Shown here: piece after piece, positions 1 through 7,424 of the stretch
How positions within the stretch are numbered: position 1 is the stretch's first letter
Layout of the letters: each line of letters opens with the position of its first letter
Source of the DNA: Gammaproteobacteria bacterium
GTDB taxonomy: Bacteria > Pseudomonadota > Gammaproteobacteria > Ga0077536
DNA: 52,822 nt
Assembly: GCA_019747795.1 (NCBI GenBank)
Contig: JAIEQK010000071.1
Location: forward strand, 1 to 52,822
Direction of reading: 5' to 3'
Position numbers and translations under genes: made by a program
The notes under the pieces: generated by a model
What the model was told of the DNA's origin: nothing
Database searches by the model: none
The model's input: the letters and a program-made list of their open reading frames with translations, nothing else

Positions 1-53
1 AGCCCCATCGCGGCCAGCGCCACGCCCACCGCGTGGTGCGCCGCCAGGCTCAC
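1..53 (-). CDS. possible 5' end of a gene cut by the window edge
   Basis: On the minus strand a GTG at 53-51 overlaps the TGA stop of the DUF2834 gene in a GTGA arrangement. It opens a frame reading roughly MSLAAHHAVGVALAAMG, which runs off the left edge without a stop. The overlap is typical of translationally coupled genes and the hydrophobic residues would suit a membrane protein. Only 17 codons are visible, so neither the family nor the reality of the gene can be judged. Confidence 0.25.
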   Translation of the reverse strand, partial: MSLAAHHAVGVALAAMG

Positions 54-367
54 GCCCGCGCCGCCAGCGGCCCGACGGCGGCGCGCCGCTCGCGCGCCAG
101 CAGGTAGCACAGCGGGCCAAAGGACCCCGCCGCCAGGGTGAGCAGCAGGAAGGGCCAGGGATTCAGGCCGCGGCGGCGGGCATCATCGTGGATCCAGAGC
201 GCCGCCAGGCTGCAGGCGATGACCAGATCGGCGAGCAGCTGCGCGCCACCCCAACTGGCGAAGCCCGCGCGCCAGATGCCGAGATAGCCGACCTCCAGCA
301 TGACGTGGGCACTGAGCACGCCGAATACGGCCAGCACAGCAAGCAGCGCGAGAGTACGTAGGTTCAT
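50..367 (-). CDS. DUF2834 family small membrane protein
   Basis: A 105-residue protein starting MNLRTLALLAVLAV, with three predicted membrane segments (about residues 3-20, 37-55 and 67-85) and a short basic tail. The layout resembles the DUF2834 family: a first helix, a segment like WGGAQLLADLVIACSL, then DDARRRGLNPWPFLL before the last helix. The function of that family is unknown to me. A longer frame continues upstream, but ATG 367 gives a clean hydrophobic N-terminus. It is transcribed away from the XRE/MmyB regulator at 535, so the 167 bp between them probably hold both promoters, and regulator control is plausible. Its stop overlaps a possible next gene at the window edge. Confidence 0.75.
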   Translation of the reverse strand: MNLRTLALLAVLAVFGVLSAHVMLEVGYLGIWRAGFASWGGAQLLADLVIACSLAALWIHDDARRRGLNPWPFLLLTLAAGSFGPLCYLLARERRAAVGPLAARA

Positions 368-463
368 GGCAATGATCTCCCGAAGGTTGGAGCCCGCGGC
401 CCTGTGCCGTGGGCGGTTCAAGCTTCGAGGGGGCGCTCGGCGCCAGCAACTACGCCGAGGGTA

Positions 464-482
464 AATTACGCCCCGAGTAATT
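464..482. promoter_or_regulatory. candidate operator: AATTAC-N7-GTAATT dyad
   Basis: AATTAC (464-469) and GTAATT (477-482) form a perfect 6-bp inverted repeat with a 7-bp spacer. It lies about 52 bp before the regulator's ATG and about 97 bp before the DUF2834 start. AT-rich dyads stand out in this GC-rich DNA, and the position between divergent genes suits an operator for the XRE/MmyB regulator. Binding is inferred, not shown. Confidence 0.4.
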
Positions 483-534
483 GAGCGGCCATCACCAGCG
501 TCTATCCTGCGCACACTGTCCTGGAGTCACGTCC

Positions 535-1371
535 ATGAACCAGCTCACGCTGACCCTGCCCGAACTGTCCTTCGGCGCCCTGCTCCGTCAGTGGCGCACG
601 GCGCGCAAGCTGAGCCAGCTCGAGCTGTCGCTGGAGAGCACGGTCTCGCAGCGCCACCTCAGCTTCCTCGAATCGGGTCGCGCGCGGCCCAGTCAACAGA
701 TGGTGATGCAGCTCGCCGAAGTGCTGGAGGTGCCCTTGCGCGAACGCAATACCCTGCTGACCGCCGCGGGCTTCGCGCCCTTCTACCGCCAACGCGGGCT
801 GGCCGATGCCGACATGGCGCCCGTGCAGGGCGCGCTCGCGCGCATGCTCGCGCATCACGAGCCCTATCCCGCGGTCGTGGTGGACCGCGAATACGAGGTG
901 CTGCTGGAGAACCGCGCGTTCAACCGCATGGTCGGACTGTTCGGTGAGCCGGGCGCGGTGTGGGCGGCCTGCTGCCCGCACGGCGGACGCAACCTGCTGC
1001 GTCTCACCTTCAGCGCCAACGGCGCGCGGCCCTACATCCTCAATTTCGACGAGGTCGGCCCGACCATGATCCAGCGCGTGTTCCGCGAACTGGCCGAGAC
1101 CCGCACCGACACGGGTCTCGCCTTCCTGGAGGAGCTGCGCCGCGACCCCGCGATTCCCGCCCACTGGGTGCAGCCGACCGCGACCAATGTCGCGCCCCCC
1201 GTGCTGCCGCTGGTGCTCGGACGCGACGGCGTGGAACTGCGCCTGTTCAGCATGATCTCGACCTTCGGCACGCCCTACGACATCACCACCGACGAGATCC
1301 GCGTCGAGACCTTCTATCCCGAGGACGCGGCGACGGAGACGCTGTTGCAGGCGCTGGCGCAGCAGCCGTAG
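535..1371 (+). CDS. XRE-family regulator with MmyB-like ligand-binding domain
   Basis: A 278-residue transcription regulator. Residues 10-70 form a lambda-repressor-type helix-turn-helix (GALLRQWRTARKLSQLELS, then VSQRHLSFLESGRARPS). The rest (about 105-275) matches the MmyB-like ligand-binding fold that follows such HTH domains in many proteobacterial and actinobacterial regulators; FYRQRG and the region around residue 140 are typical. The ATG at 535 is preferred over the upstream TTG at 481 because GGAG sits 8 nt before it and the family begins just before the HTH. The ligand is unknown. Likely targets are itself and the divergent DUF2834 gene through the dyad at 464-482. The TAG stop is formed by the GTAG head of a REP element. 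Confidence 0.9.
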   Translation: MNQLTLTLPELSFGALLRQWRTARKLSQLELSLESTVSQRHLSFLESGRARPSQQMVMQLAEVLEVPLRERNTLLTAAGFAPFYRQRGLADADMAPVQGALARMLAHHEPYPAVVVDREYEVLLENRAFNRMVGLFGEPGAVWAACCPHGGRNLLRLTFSANGARPYILNFDEVGPTMIQRVFRELAETRTDTGLAFLEELRRDPAIPAHWVQPTATNVAPPVLPLVLGRDGVELRLFSMISTFGTPYDITTDEIRVETFYPEDAATETLLQALAQQP

Positions 1372-1460
1372 GTCGGACTTCAGTCCGACATTCACGCGTC
1401 CAGATAACGGCCCTGGAAACAAAGGCCGTGGAAGGAATGTCGGACTGAAGTCCGACCTAC
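1368..1460. repeat. REPIN-like pair of inverted GTAG REP hairpins (element 1)
   Basis: Two inverted copies of a 22-nt REP flank about 48 bp. Each begins GTAG, followed by stem GTCGGAC, loop TTCA and stem GTCCGAC. Copy one is 1368-1389 on plus; copy two is 1439-1460 on minus. The pair can fold into one long hairpin, as expected for a REPIN. It lies between convergent genes, and both GTAG heads supply their TAG stops (1369-1371 and 1459-1457). Such elements are normally mobilised in trans by RAYT transposases; none is in this window. It may also act as a bidirectional terminator or mRNA stabiliser. Confidence 0.75.
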
Positions 1461-2335
1461 AACTTCGATGGGGCGCGCAGGATCTCGACCAGGCTCGAGG
1501 TGTCCGCGCGGTTGCGGCCCTGGCGCTGCAGTTCGGCGTAATAGCCGTCGATGAGCGTGGTGACGGGCAGCGGCGCGCCGTTGCGACGTGATTCGTCCAG
1601 CACGATGCCCAGATCCTTGCGCATCCAGTCGACCGCGAAGCCGAAGTCGTACTCGCCGCGGCACATGGTGGCGGCGCGGTTGTCCATCTGCCAGGACTGC
1701 GCGGCGCCCTTGCTGATCACCGCGATGACCTTCTCCATGTCGAGCCCGGCGCGCTGGCCGAACACGAGGCCTTCGGCGAGACCCTGCAGCACGCCCGCGA
1801 TGCACACCTGGTTGACCATCTTGGTCAGCTGGCCGGCGCCGCTCGGTCCGATCAGCACGATGGAACGCGCGAACGCGGCGATCACGGGCTCCGCGCGGGA
1901 GAAATGCTCGTGCTCGCCGCCGCACATCACGGTCAGCACGCCGTTCTGCGCGCCGGCCTGGCCGCCGGACACCGGCGCGTCGACAAAGCCCACCCCGCGC
2001 GCCGCGCAGAGCGGCGCGAGTTCGCGCGCCACGCTCGCCGACGTCGTCGTGTGATCCACCACCACGCTGCCGGCAGCGAGGGCCGTCAGCACGCCGCGCG
2101 GACCGCTCACCACCTCGCGCAGATCATCGTCGTTGCCGACGCAGGTGAAGACAAACTCGGCACCGGCAGCGGCGGCGGCCGGCGACTCCGCGCGCGCGCC
2201 GCCGTGCTCGCGCACCCAGCGCTCGGCCTTGGCCGCCGTGCGGTTGTAGACCGTGACCGCGTGGCCGGCGCGCAGGAGATGGCCCGCCATGGGATAGCCC
2301 ATGTTGCCGAGACCGATGAAGGCGACTGTTGCCAT
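1457..2335 (-). CDS. NAD(P)-dependent beta-hydroxyacid dehydrogenase (3-hydroxyisobutyrate dehydrogenase family)
   Basis: A 292-residue member of the 3-hydroxyisobutyrate/2-hydroxy-3-oxopropionate reductase family. The N-terminal Rossmann fold begins FIGLGNMGYPMAGHLL (GxGxxG, residues 8-13). NRTAAKAE follows the second strand, which suits NADP preference. The substrate signature is DAPVSGG (119-125) and the catalytic lysine K172 lies in GAGQLTKMVNQ. The exact substrate (3-hydroxyisobutyrate, tartronate semialdehyde, glyoxylate or succinic semialdehyde) cannot be fixed. ATG 2335 has GGAG upstream and starts directly at the Rossmann strand, so the longer frame upstream is rejected. It begins 19 bp after rimO ends, suggesting co-transcription. 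The TAG stop lies in REPIN element 1. Confidence 0.9.
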   Translation of the reverse strand: MATVAFIGLGNMGYPMAGHLLRAGHAVTVYNRTAAKAERWVREHGGARAESPAAAAAGAEFVFTCVGNDDDLREVVSGPRGVLTALAAGSVVVDHTTTSASVARELAPLCAARGVGFVDAPVSGGQAGAQNGVLTVMCGGEHEHFSRAEPVIAAFARSIVLIGPSGAGQLTKMVNQVCIAGVLQGLAEGLVFGQRAGLDMEKVIAVISKGAAQSWQMDNRAATMCRGEYDFGFAVDWMRKDLGIVLDESRRNGAPLPVTTLIDGYYAELQRQGRNRADTSSLVEILRAPSKL

Positions 2336-2354
2336 GGGCGTGCTCCAGGAGTGT

Positions 2355-3677
2355 TCAGGCGACGAGCTCGGCATCCAGGTCGTAGTCGTCGGCGTCGACG
2401 ACGCGCACGTCGGCGAATGCGCCGGGCGCGAGATGCCCCCCGTCCGCGATGCGCACCACGCCGTCGATCTCCGGCGCGTCGGCGTGGCTGCGCGCGATGG
2501 CGATGTCGTCCTCGACTTCATCGATCAGCACTCGCAGGCGCTGTCCGATCTTGGCCTCGAGCCGTGCGGCGCTGATCGTCGCCTGGGTCTGCATGAAGCG
2601 CTCCCAGCGTTCGGCCTTCACCTCTTCCGGCACGGCGCCGGGCAGCGCGTTGGCCGCCGCGCCTTCCACCGCCGAGTACTGGAAGCAGCCGACGCGATCG
2701 AGCTGGGCCTCGCCCAGGAAAGCGAGCAGCTCCTCGAACTCGGCGTCGGTCTCGCCGGGAAAGCCGACGATGAAGGTGCTGCGAATGGTGAGATCGGGGC
2801 GCGCGGCGCGCCACGCCTGGATGCGCTCCAGGGTCTTCTCCGCCGCGGCCGGACGGCGCATCGCCTTCAACACGCGCGGGTTGGCGTGCTGAAAGGGAAT
2901 GTCGAGATAGGGCAGCAGGCGTTCGTCGCCCATCAGCGGGATGACCTCGTCGACGTGCGGATAGGGATAGACATAGTGCAGACGCACCCACACGCCGAGC
3001 GTGGCCAGCGCCTCGCACAGGCCCTGAAAGCTGGTCTTCACCGGCCGGCCCTGCCAGAAGCCGGTGCGTCGGCGCAGATCCACGCCGTAGGCGCTGGTGT
3101 CCTGCGAAATGACCAGCAGTTCGCGCACGCCAGCCGCGACCAGGCGTTCGGCCTCGTCCATCACCTCGCCGATGGGACGACTGACCAGCGGGCCGCGCAT
3201 GCTCGGGATGATGCAGAAGCTGCACTTGTGATTGCAGCCTTCAGAGATCTTCAGGTACGCGTAGTGCCGCGGCGTGAGCTTGATGCCCTGCGGCGGCACG
3301 AGATCGACGCGCGGATCGTGCGCGCGAGGCAGCGGCGCGTGCAGGTGCACGGCGGACAGCACCGCCTCGTACTGCTGCGGACCGGTGACGCTCAAGACAG
3401 CCGGATGGGCGGCGCGAATGTTGTCGGCGTCGACGCCAAGACAGCCGGTGACGATGACCTTGCCGTTCTCGGCCAACGCCTCGCCGATCGCTTCCAGCGA
3501 CTCGGCCTTCGCGCTGTCGATGAAGCCGCAGGTGTTGACCACCACCAGCGCGGCGTCCTCGTAGCTCGGCGAGATCGCGTAACCCTCGGTGCGCAACTGG
3601 GTCAGGATGCGTTCGGAATCGACCAGGGCCTTGGGGCAGCCGAGACTGACGAAGCCTATCTTGGGCGGTGCGGACAT
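2355..3677 (-). CDS. rimO: ribosomal protein S12 (Asp89) methylthiotransferase RimO
   Basis: A 440-residue radical-SAM enzyme that methylthiolates Asp89 of ribosomal protein S12. The N-terminal MTTase domain carries the three conserved cysteines C14 ([12 protein letters not shown]), C50 (VNTCGFI) and C79 (VTGCLG). The radical-SAM cluster motif CNHKCSFC is at 148-155 and a TRAM domain occupies about the last 70 residues. The [12 protein letters not shown] start and RGPLVSRP (161-168) favour RimO over MiaB. Length is normal. It is followed closely by the beta-hydroxyacid dehydrogenase, and a 73-bp gap separates it from the upstream gamma-glutamyltransferase gene. Confidence 0.96.
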   Translation of the reverse strand: MSAPPKIGFVSLGCPKALVDSERILTQLRTEGYAISPSYEDAALVVVNTCGFIDSAKAESLEAIGEALAENGKVIVTGCLGVDADNIRAAHPAVLSVTGPQQYEAVLSAVHLHAPLPRAHDPRVDLVPPQGIKLTPRHYAYLKISEGCNHKCSFCIIPSMRGPLVSRPIGEVMDEAERLVAAGVRELLVISQDTSAYGVDLRRRTGFWQGRPVKTSFQGLCEALATLGVWVRLHYVYPYPHVDEVIPLMGDERLLPYLDIPFQHANPRVLKAMRRPAAAEKTLERIQAWRAARPDLTIRSTFIVGFPGETDAEFEELLAFLGEAQLDRVGCFQYSAVEGAAANALPGAVPEEVKAERWERFMQTQATISAARLEAKIGQRLRVLIDEVEDDIAIARSHADAPEIDGVVRIADGGHLAPGAFADVRVVDADDYDLDAELVA

Positions 3678-3750
3678 GGGCGTGGAGCGCTGCGCGAATG
3701 GGCAGCGCGCATTCTACGGGCCGCGCGCGGGCTTCGCCTACACGCGGCGT

Positions 3751-5376
3751 TCAGAGGCCGACGGCGGCGCCGTCGAAGCGCGTCTCGCTGGCCGCTTCCC
3801 AGCCGTCGGCCACGCGCCGCAAGGCCTGGTAACCGCCCATGAAATGCAGCACGGGGTGACTGGCCGGCTCGAGCCGGTGACCGCGAGTCGCGAGCGCCGC
3901 GAGCAGCTCCGGGGTAAAGCCGGCCTCGTGCAGCAGCACGCCGCCGTCCGACGCGCGCGCGAGGTTGGGCGCGTTCAGGCTGTCGTGGCGCATGCGCGGC
4001 GCGGCGCCCGCGGCGGCGATGTCGAGCCCGAAGTCGAGGTGATTGACCAGCACCTGCACCTGGCCCTGGGGCTGCACGTCGCCGCCCATCACGCCCAAAG
4101 CCATGTGTGGCGCGCCGTCGCGCGTGACGAAGGCGGGAATGATGGTGTGGAACGGCCGCTTGCCCGGCGCATAGGCATTGGGATGCGCGGCGTCCAGGCT
4201 GAAGCCCGCGCCGCGACACTGCAGCGCGAAGCCCAGGTCCGCCGGCGCGAGTCCGGCGCCGAAGCCCTGAAAGATGCTCTGGATGAGCGACACCATCATG
4301 CCATCGCGATCCGCCACGCAGAGGTAGGTGGTGTCGCCGCCCAAGACCACGCCTGGCCGCGGTGCGTCGTCGGCGCGTGGTCCGATGCGGGCGGCGCGCG
4401 CGTGGGCATAGGTCTTGTCGGTGAGCGCCGCGATCGGCACGTCGGCTTGCGTCGGGTCGGCGTAGTAGCGCGCGCGATCCTCGAAGGCGAGCTTCTTCAC
4501 CTCGGTGAAGGCATGCCACCAGTCGGGGGACGTGGGGCTGTAGCGCGCGAGCGGCAGCGTTTCCAGCATGTTCAGCATCTGCAGCACCGCGAGGCCCTGG
4601 CCGTTCGGCGGCAGTTCGTGGACCTGGTAGCCGCGGTAGTCGGTGCCGATCGGCGTGACCCACTCCGCGCTGGCACTCGCCAGATCCTCGGCCGTGATGC
4701 GGGAGCCCGCGGCGGCCAGCGCCGCGCCCAGGCGCGCGCCGAGTTCGCCGCGATAGAAGTCGTCGAAGCCGCGCGCGGCGAGCGCCGCGTAGGTAGCACC
4801 GAGCGCGGGATTGCGGAACGTGGCGCCCGCGACGGGCGCCGCGCCGCCCGGCAGGAAGGTCGCGGCGAAGCCGCTGGCGAAATCGCCGAGACCCGCGTTC
4901 TGCACCGCCTGCGCCGCGTGGTACCACCAGCTCGCGGTGGCCGGCCCGATCTCCACGCCGCGCGCGGCGTGGGCGATGACCGGCGCGTACACGCGCGCGA
5001 GCGGCAGGCGCCCGAAGCGCTCGTGGAGTGCCTGCCAGCCACGCACCGCGCCCGGCACGGTGATCGAATGGGCGCCATGAAAGGGAATGCACGCCGCGTC
5101 ACCCAGCCGCGACTTGAGCGCGGCGAGCGTCTGCCCGCGAGGCGCGCGACCGCTGGCGTTCAGGCCATGCAGGCCACGCGTCGTCGGGTCCCACACGATG
5201 GCGAAGAGATCGCCGCCCGGCCCGCACATGTGCGGTTCGATGAGGCTCAGCATGGCGTTGGCGGCGAGCGCCGCGTCCACCGCACTGCCGCCCTCGCGAA
5301 GAATGTCGCGCGCGACCTCGCTCGCGAGGCGCTGGCTGGTGGCGGCGATGCCGTGACGTGCGCTTACCGGTGGCAT
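3751..5376 (-). CDS. gamma-glutamyltransferase family protein
   Basis: A 541-residue N-terminal-nucleophile hydrolase that should self-cleave into large and small subunits. The expected catalytic threonine is T349 in GGDTTYLCVADRDG; the usual family motif is TTH, so the third residue here is Tyr. Other landmarks are GGSAVDAALAAN (29-40), CGPGGDLFAI (51-60) and GVMGGDVQPQGQVQ in the small subunit. No signal peptide is visible, so it looks cytoplasmic like YwrD-type members rather than the periplasmic GGT. Physiological substrate is not predictable (glutathione or acyl-peptide). ATG 5376 is chosen because a longer frame would overlap the upstream thioesterase, which ends 4 bp away; the two are probably co-transcribed. 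Confidence 0.9.
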   Translation of the reverse strand: MPPVSARHGIAATSQRLASEVARDILREGGSAVDAALAANAMLSLIEPHMCGPGGDLFAIVWDPTTRGLHGLNASGRAPRGQTLAALKSRLGDAACIPFHGAHSITVPGAVRGWQALHERFGRLPLARVYAPVIAHAARGVEIGPATASWWYHAAQAVQNAGLGDFASGFAATFLPGGAAPVAGATFRNPALGATYAALAARGFDDFYRGELGARLGAALAAAGSRITAEDLASASAEWVTPIGTDYRGYQVHELPPNGQGLAVLQMLNMLETLPLARYSPTSPDWWHAFTEVKKLAFEDRARYYADPTQADVPIAALTDKTYAHARAARIGPRADDAPRPGVVLGGDTTYLCVADRDGMMVSLIQSIFQGFGAGLAPADLGFALQCRGAGFSLDAAHPNAYAPGKRPFHTIIPAFVTRDGAPHMALGVMGGDVQPQGQVQVLVNHLDFGLDIAAAGAAPRMRHDSLNAPNLARASDGGVLLHEAGFTPELLAALATRGHRLEPASHPVLHFMGGYQALRRVADGWEAASETRFDGAAVGL

Positions 5377-5380
5377 GGCT

Positions 5381-5878
5381 TCAACTCGGCTTCCAGTCGA
5401 GGCCGATGGACCGGCCGACGAAGGGCGGGCGCGGCGCGCGCGCATGGGCGGCGTGGATCTCGGCGAGACGCGAGAGAGAGGCCTCGGGCATCACCGCCGC
5501 GCGCCGCGTGGCGAAGGAGATGTGCATGAACACGAACTCCGCCTGCGCCGACAGGTAGCGCTGCTCGCGGTGGTAGAGCTCCTGGTAGATGTGGATGCGC
5601 CGCCGATCGAAGCCGAGCAGCAGCGTGGTCATTTCCAGCGGATCGCCCGCCAGCACCTCGCGCCGGAAGTCGATGCTGGAACTGACCATGAACACCGAGC
5701 CCTCGCCGCGATGCGTGTAGTCCCAGCCCAGCCCGAAGTCGTCGAACATCGGGCAGCTGCCGTCGTCGTAGGCCGACACGTAGTGCGCGACGTTCATGTG
5801 CCCGTTGGCGTCCAGCCATTCGGGCTTGACCACCGAGTAGCCCACGTAGGGGGTGGGGATGGAGGTGGTGTCGGGCAT
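5381..5878 (-). CDS. acyl-CoA thioesterase, 4HBT hot-dog fold
   Basis: A protein of about 165 residues of the YbgC/FadM-like hot-dog thioesterase type. The signature DANGHMNVAHYVSAYDD is near the N-terminus (Asp/Asn/His of the active-site loop), followed by SSIDFRREVLAGDPLEM, the usual central strands. It would hydrolyse acyl-CoA esters in the cytoplasm; chain-length preference cannot be told. The start is uncertain: ATG 5878 (MPDTTSIP) and ATG 5890 are both possible and neither has a good Shine-Dalgarno. Its stop lies 4 bp before the gamma-glutamyltransferase gene. REPIN element 2 separates it from the upstream flavoenzyme gene. Confidence 0.82.
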   Translation of the reverse strand: MPDTTSIPTPYVGYSVVKPEWLDANGHMNVAHYVSAYDDGSCPMFDDFGLGWDYTHRGEGSVFMVSSSIDFRREVLAGDPLEMTTLLLGFDRRRIHIYQELYHREQRYLSAQAEFVFMHISFATRRAAVMPEASLSRLAEIHAAHARAPRPPFVGRSIGLDWKPS

Positions 5879-5914
5879 ACAGTTTCGCATCACGCGCAAA
5901 TCGAAGGCTTCAAT

Positions 5915-5987
5915 GTAGGGCCGATTTCAATCGGCCATTCGTGGCAAGACCCCGATGCCCTTCATGGCCGGTTGAAACCGGCCCTAC
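5915..5987. repeat. REPIN-like pair of inverted GTAG REP hairpins (element 2)
   Basis: Copy one (5915-5936, plus) reads GTAG, stem GGCCGAT, loop TTCA, stem ATCGGCC. Copy two (5966-5987, minus) reads GTAG, stem GGCCGGT, loop TTCA, stem ACCGGCC. The single difference between the stems is compensated on both sides, which supports a selected hairpin. Stem sequences differ from element 1, but head, stem length and loop are the same. The minus-strand copy provides the TAG stop (5986-5984) of the upstream flavoenzyme. It lies between co-directional genes. Confidence 0.78.
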
Positions 5988-7390
5988 AGGCCCGGCACCT
6001 GCCCGCCCTCGTAGCCGAAGATCTTCCCGCGATTGAGAATGCCCTTCGGATCGAGCGCGTGCTTCAGGCGCCGCATCAGCGCGATCTCGGTCTCGCTGCG
6101 ACACACGTTCAGCCACGGCTGCTTCTCGAGGCCGATGCCGTGTTCGGCGGACACGGATCCGGCGAGCTTGGCGAGCGGCTCGTAGATCACCCGCTCGATG
6201 GTTTCGCGATGCTGCTCGGTCTCCATGCCCTTGCACACGGTGAAGTGCAGGTTGCCGTCGCCGAGATGGCCGTAGGAGAAGAACGACACCGGCGCGAGCG
6301 CGGCCTCGAGGTTCTTGCGCACCTCGGCGACGTAGTCCTCCATCGAAGGCTGCGCCAGGCTCACATCGAAGAAGATCGACTGCCCGAGGCTCAGCAGATG
6401 CTCGACCTCGTCACGGATGCGCCAGATGGAAGCGCGCTCCGCGTCCGACTTCGCCACCAGCGCGTCGCTGATGAGGCCGGCTTCGTGGGCTTCGGCGAGT
6501 GCGCCGGCAAAGGCCTCGGCCTCGCGTTCCTGGTCGGCACCGAGACTCTCCACCAGGCCGTAGAACGGCTGGTCACCCGCGATCTGGTTGGCGGCGCCGC
6601 CGACCTTGCCGCGCTGAAAGAGGAAGAAGTCCGGCCACATGACCTCGTAGGCCGAGAGGTTGCCGGACAGCGCACCGTCGAGGAAGGACAGCACCTTCAG
6701 CACTGACTCGAAGTTGGGGAACGCGACCAGCGCGGTGTGGCGCGCGGGTAGCGCGGTGCGCAGCCGAAGCACCAGGCGTGTGACGATGCCGAGCGTGCCC
6801 TCGGCGCCGATGAAGAGCTGCTTCAGATCGTAGCCGGAGTTGTTCTTCAGCATGCGGTTCATGGAGGACACGATGGTGCCGTCGGACAGCACCGCCTCCA
6901 GCCCGAGCACGTTGTCGCGTGTCATGCCGTAGCGGATGACGCGCAGGCCGCCGGCGTTGGTCGAGACGTTGCCGCCGATCTGGCAGGAACCACGCGCGCC
7001 GAGATCCACCGGGAACATGAGACCGGCCGCGGATGCCGCGTCGTGGATGGACTGCAGCGGCACGCCAGCCTGCACGGTCAGCGTGCGGCCGAGCGTGTCG
7101 AGTTCCTCGATGCGGTTCAGGCGCTCGGTCGAGATCACCACGTCGTCGGGGTCGGTATCCGCCGCGTGCACCAGGCCGGTCAGGCCGCCGTGCACCACCA
7201 CGTGCTGTCCGCGGTCGTGGCACAGCTTCATCACCGCCGCGACCTCCTCGGTCGAAGTCGGTCGCACGATGATGCGCGCGCGGATGTTGTCGCTGCGCCA
7301 GATGCCGGCGAGACGCCCGGTGGCATCGCCATCCAGCAGCAGGTCGCCCTTGGTGAGCACGCCCTTCAAGGCAGTGACCAGATCGCTCAT
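5984..7390 (-). CDS. FAD-binding oxidase, D-2-hydroxyglutarate/D-lactate dehydrogenase-like
   Basis: A 468-residue flavoprotein of the GlcD/D2HGDH class. The PCMH-type FAD domain (about 35-215) contains VHGGLTGLVHAA, GGNVSTNAGGLRVIRYG and AEGTLGIVT. The C-terminal FAD-linked oxidase domain contains YGHLGDGNLHF, whose histidines usually bind the metal and substrate, then SAEHGIGLEK and DPKGILNRGKIF. It should oxidise a D-2-hydroxyacid to the 2-oxoacid; the exact acid is not clear. ATG 7390 is preceded by GGGAGAG at good spacing. It follows metY by 34 bp in the same direction, so co-transcription is likely. The stop is provided by REPIN element 2. Confidence 0.9.
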   Translation of the reverse strand: MSDLVTALKGVLTKGDLLLDGDATGRLAGIWRSDNIRARIIVRPTSTEEVAAVMKLCHDRGQHVVVHGGLTGLVHAADTDPDDVVISTERLNRIEELDTLGRTLTVQAGVPLQSIHDAASAAGLMFPVDLGARGSCQIGGNVSTNAGGLRVIRYGMTRDNVLGLEAVLSDGTIVSSMNRMLKNNSGYDLKQLFIGAEGTLGIVTRLVLRLRTALPARHTALVAFPNFESVLKVLSFLDGALSGNLSAYEVMWPDFFLFQRGKVGGAANQIAGDQPFYGLVESLGADQEREAEAFAGALAEAHEAGLISDALVAKSDAERASIWRIRDEVEHLLSLGQSIFFDVSLAQPSMEDYVAEVRKNLEAALAPVSFFSYGHLGDGNLHFTVCKGMETEQHRETIERVIYEPLAKLAGSVSAEHGIGLEKQPWLNVCRSETEIALMRRLKHALDPKGILNRGKIFGYEGGQVPGL

Positions 7391-7424
7391 GTGCACTCTC
7401 CCCTCGCTGCCGAGGCGCGCCGGC

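Noticed and set aside
502-1422. Long minus-strand frame opposite the XRE regulator (306 codons)
   Set aside because: It is antisense to a clearly recognised HTH gene; the residue pattern is Arg/His/Gln-rich, as expected of a shadow in GC-rich DNA.
2301-3842. 513-codon plus-strand frame opposite rimO
   Set aside because: Antisense to RimO with all its cysteine motifs intact; composition His/Arg/Ala-rich and no domain seen.
5376-5445. Longer start of the gamma-glutamyltransferase at 5445
   Set aside because: It would overlap the thioesterase by 65 bp and adds a non-conserved Arg/Ser-rich leader.
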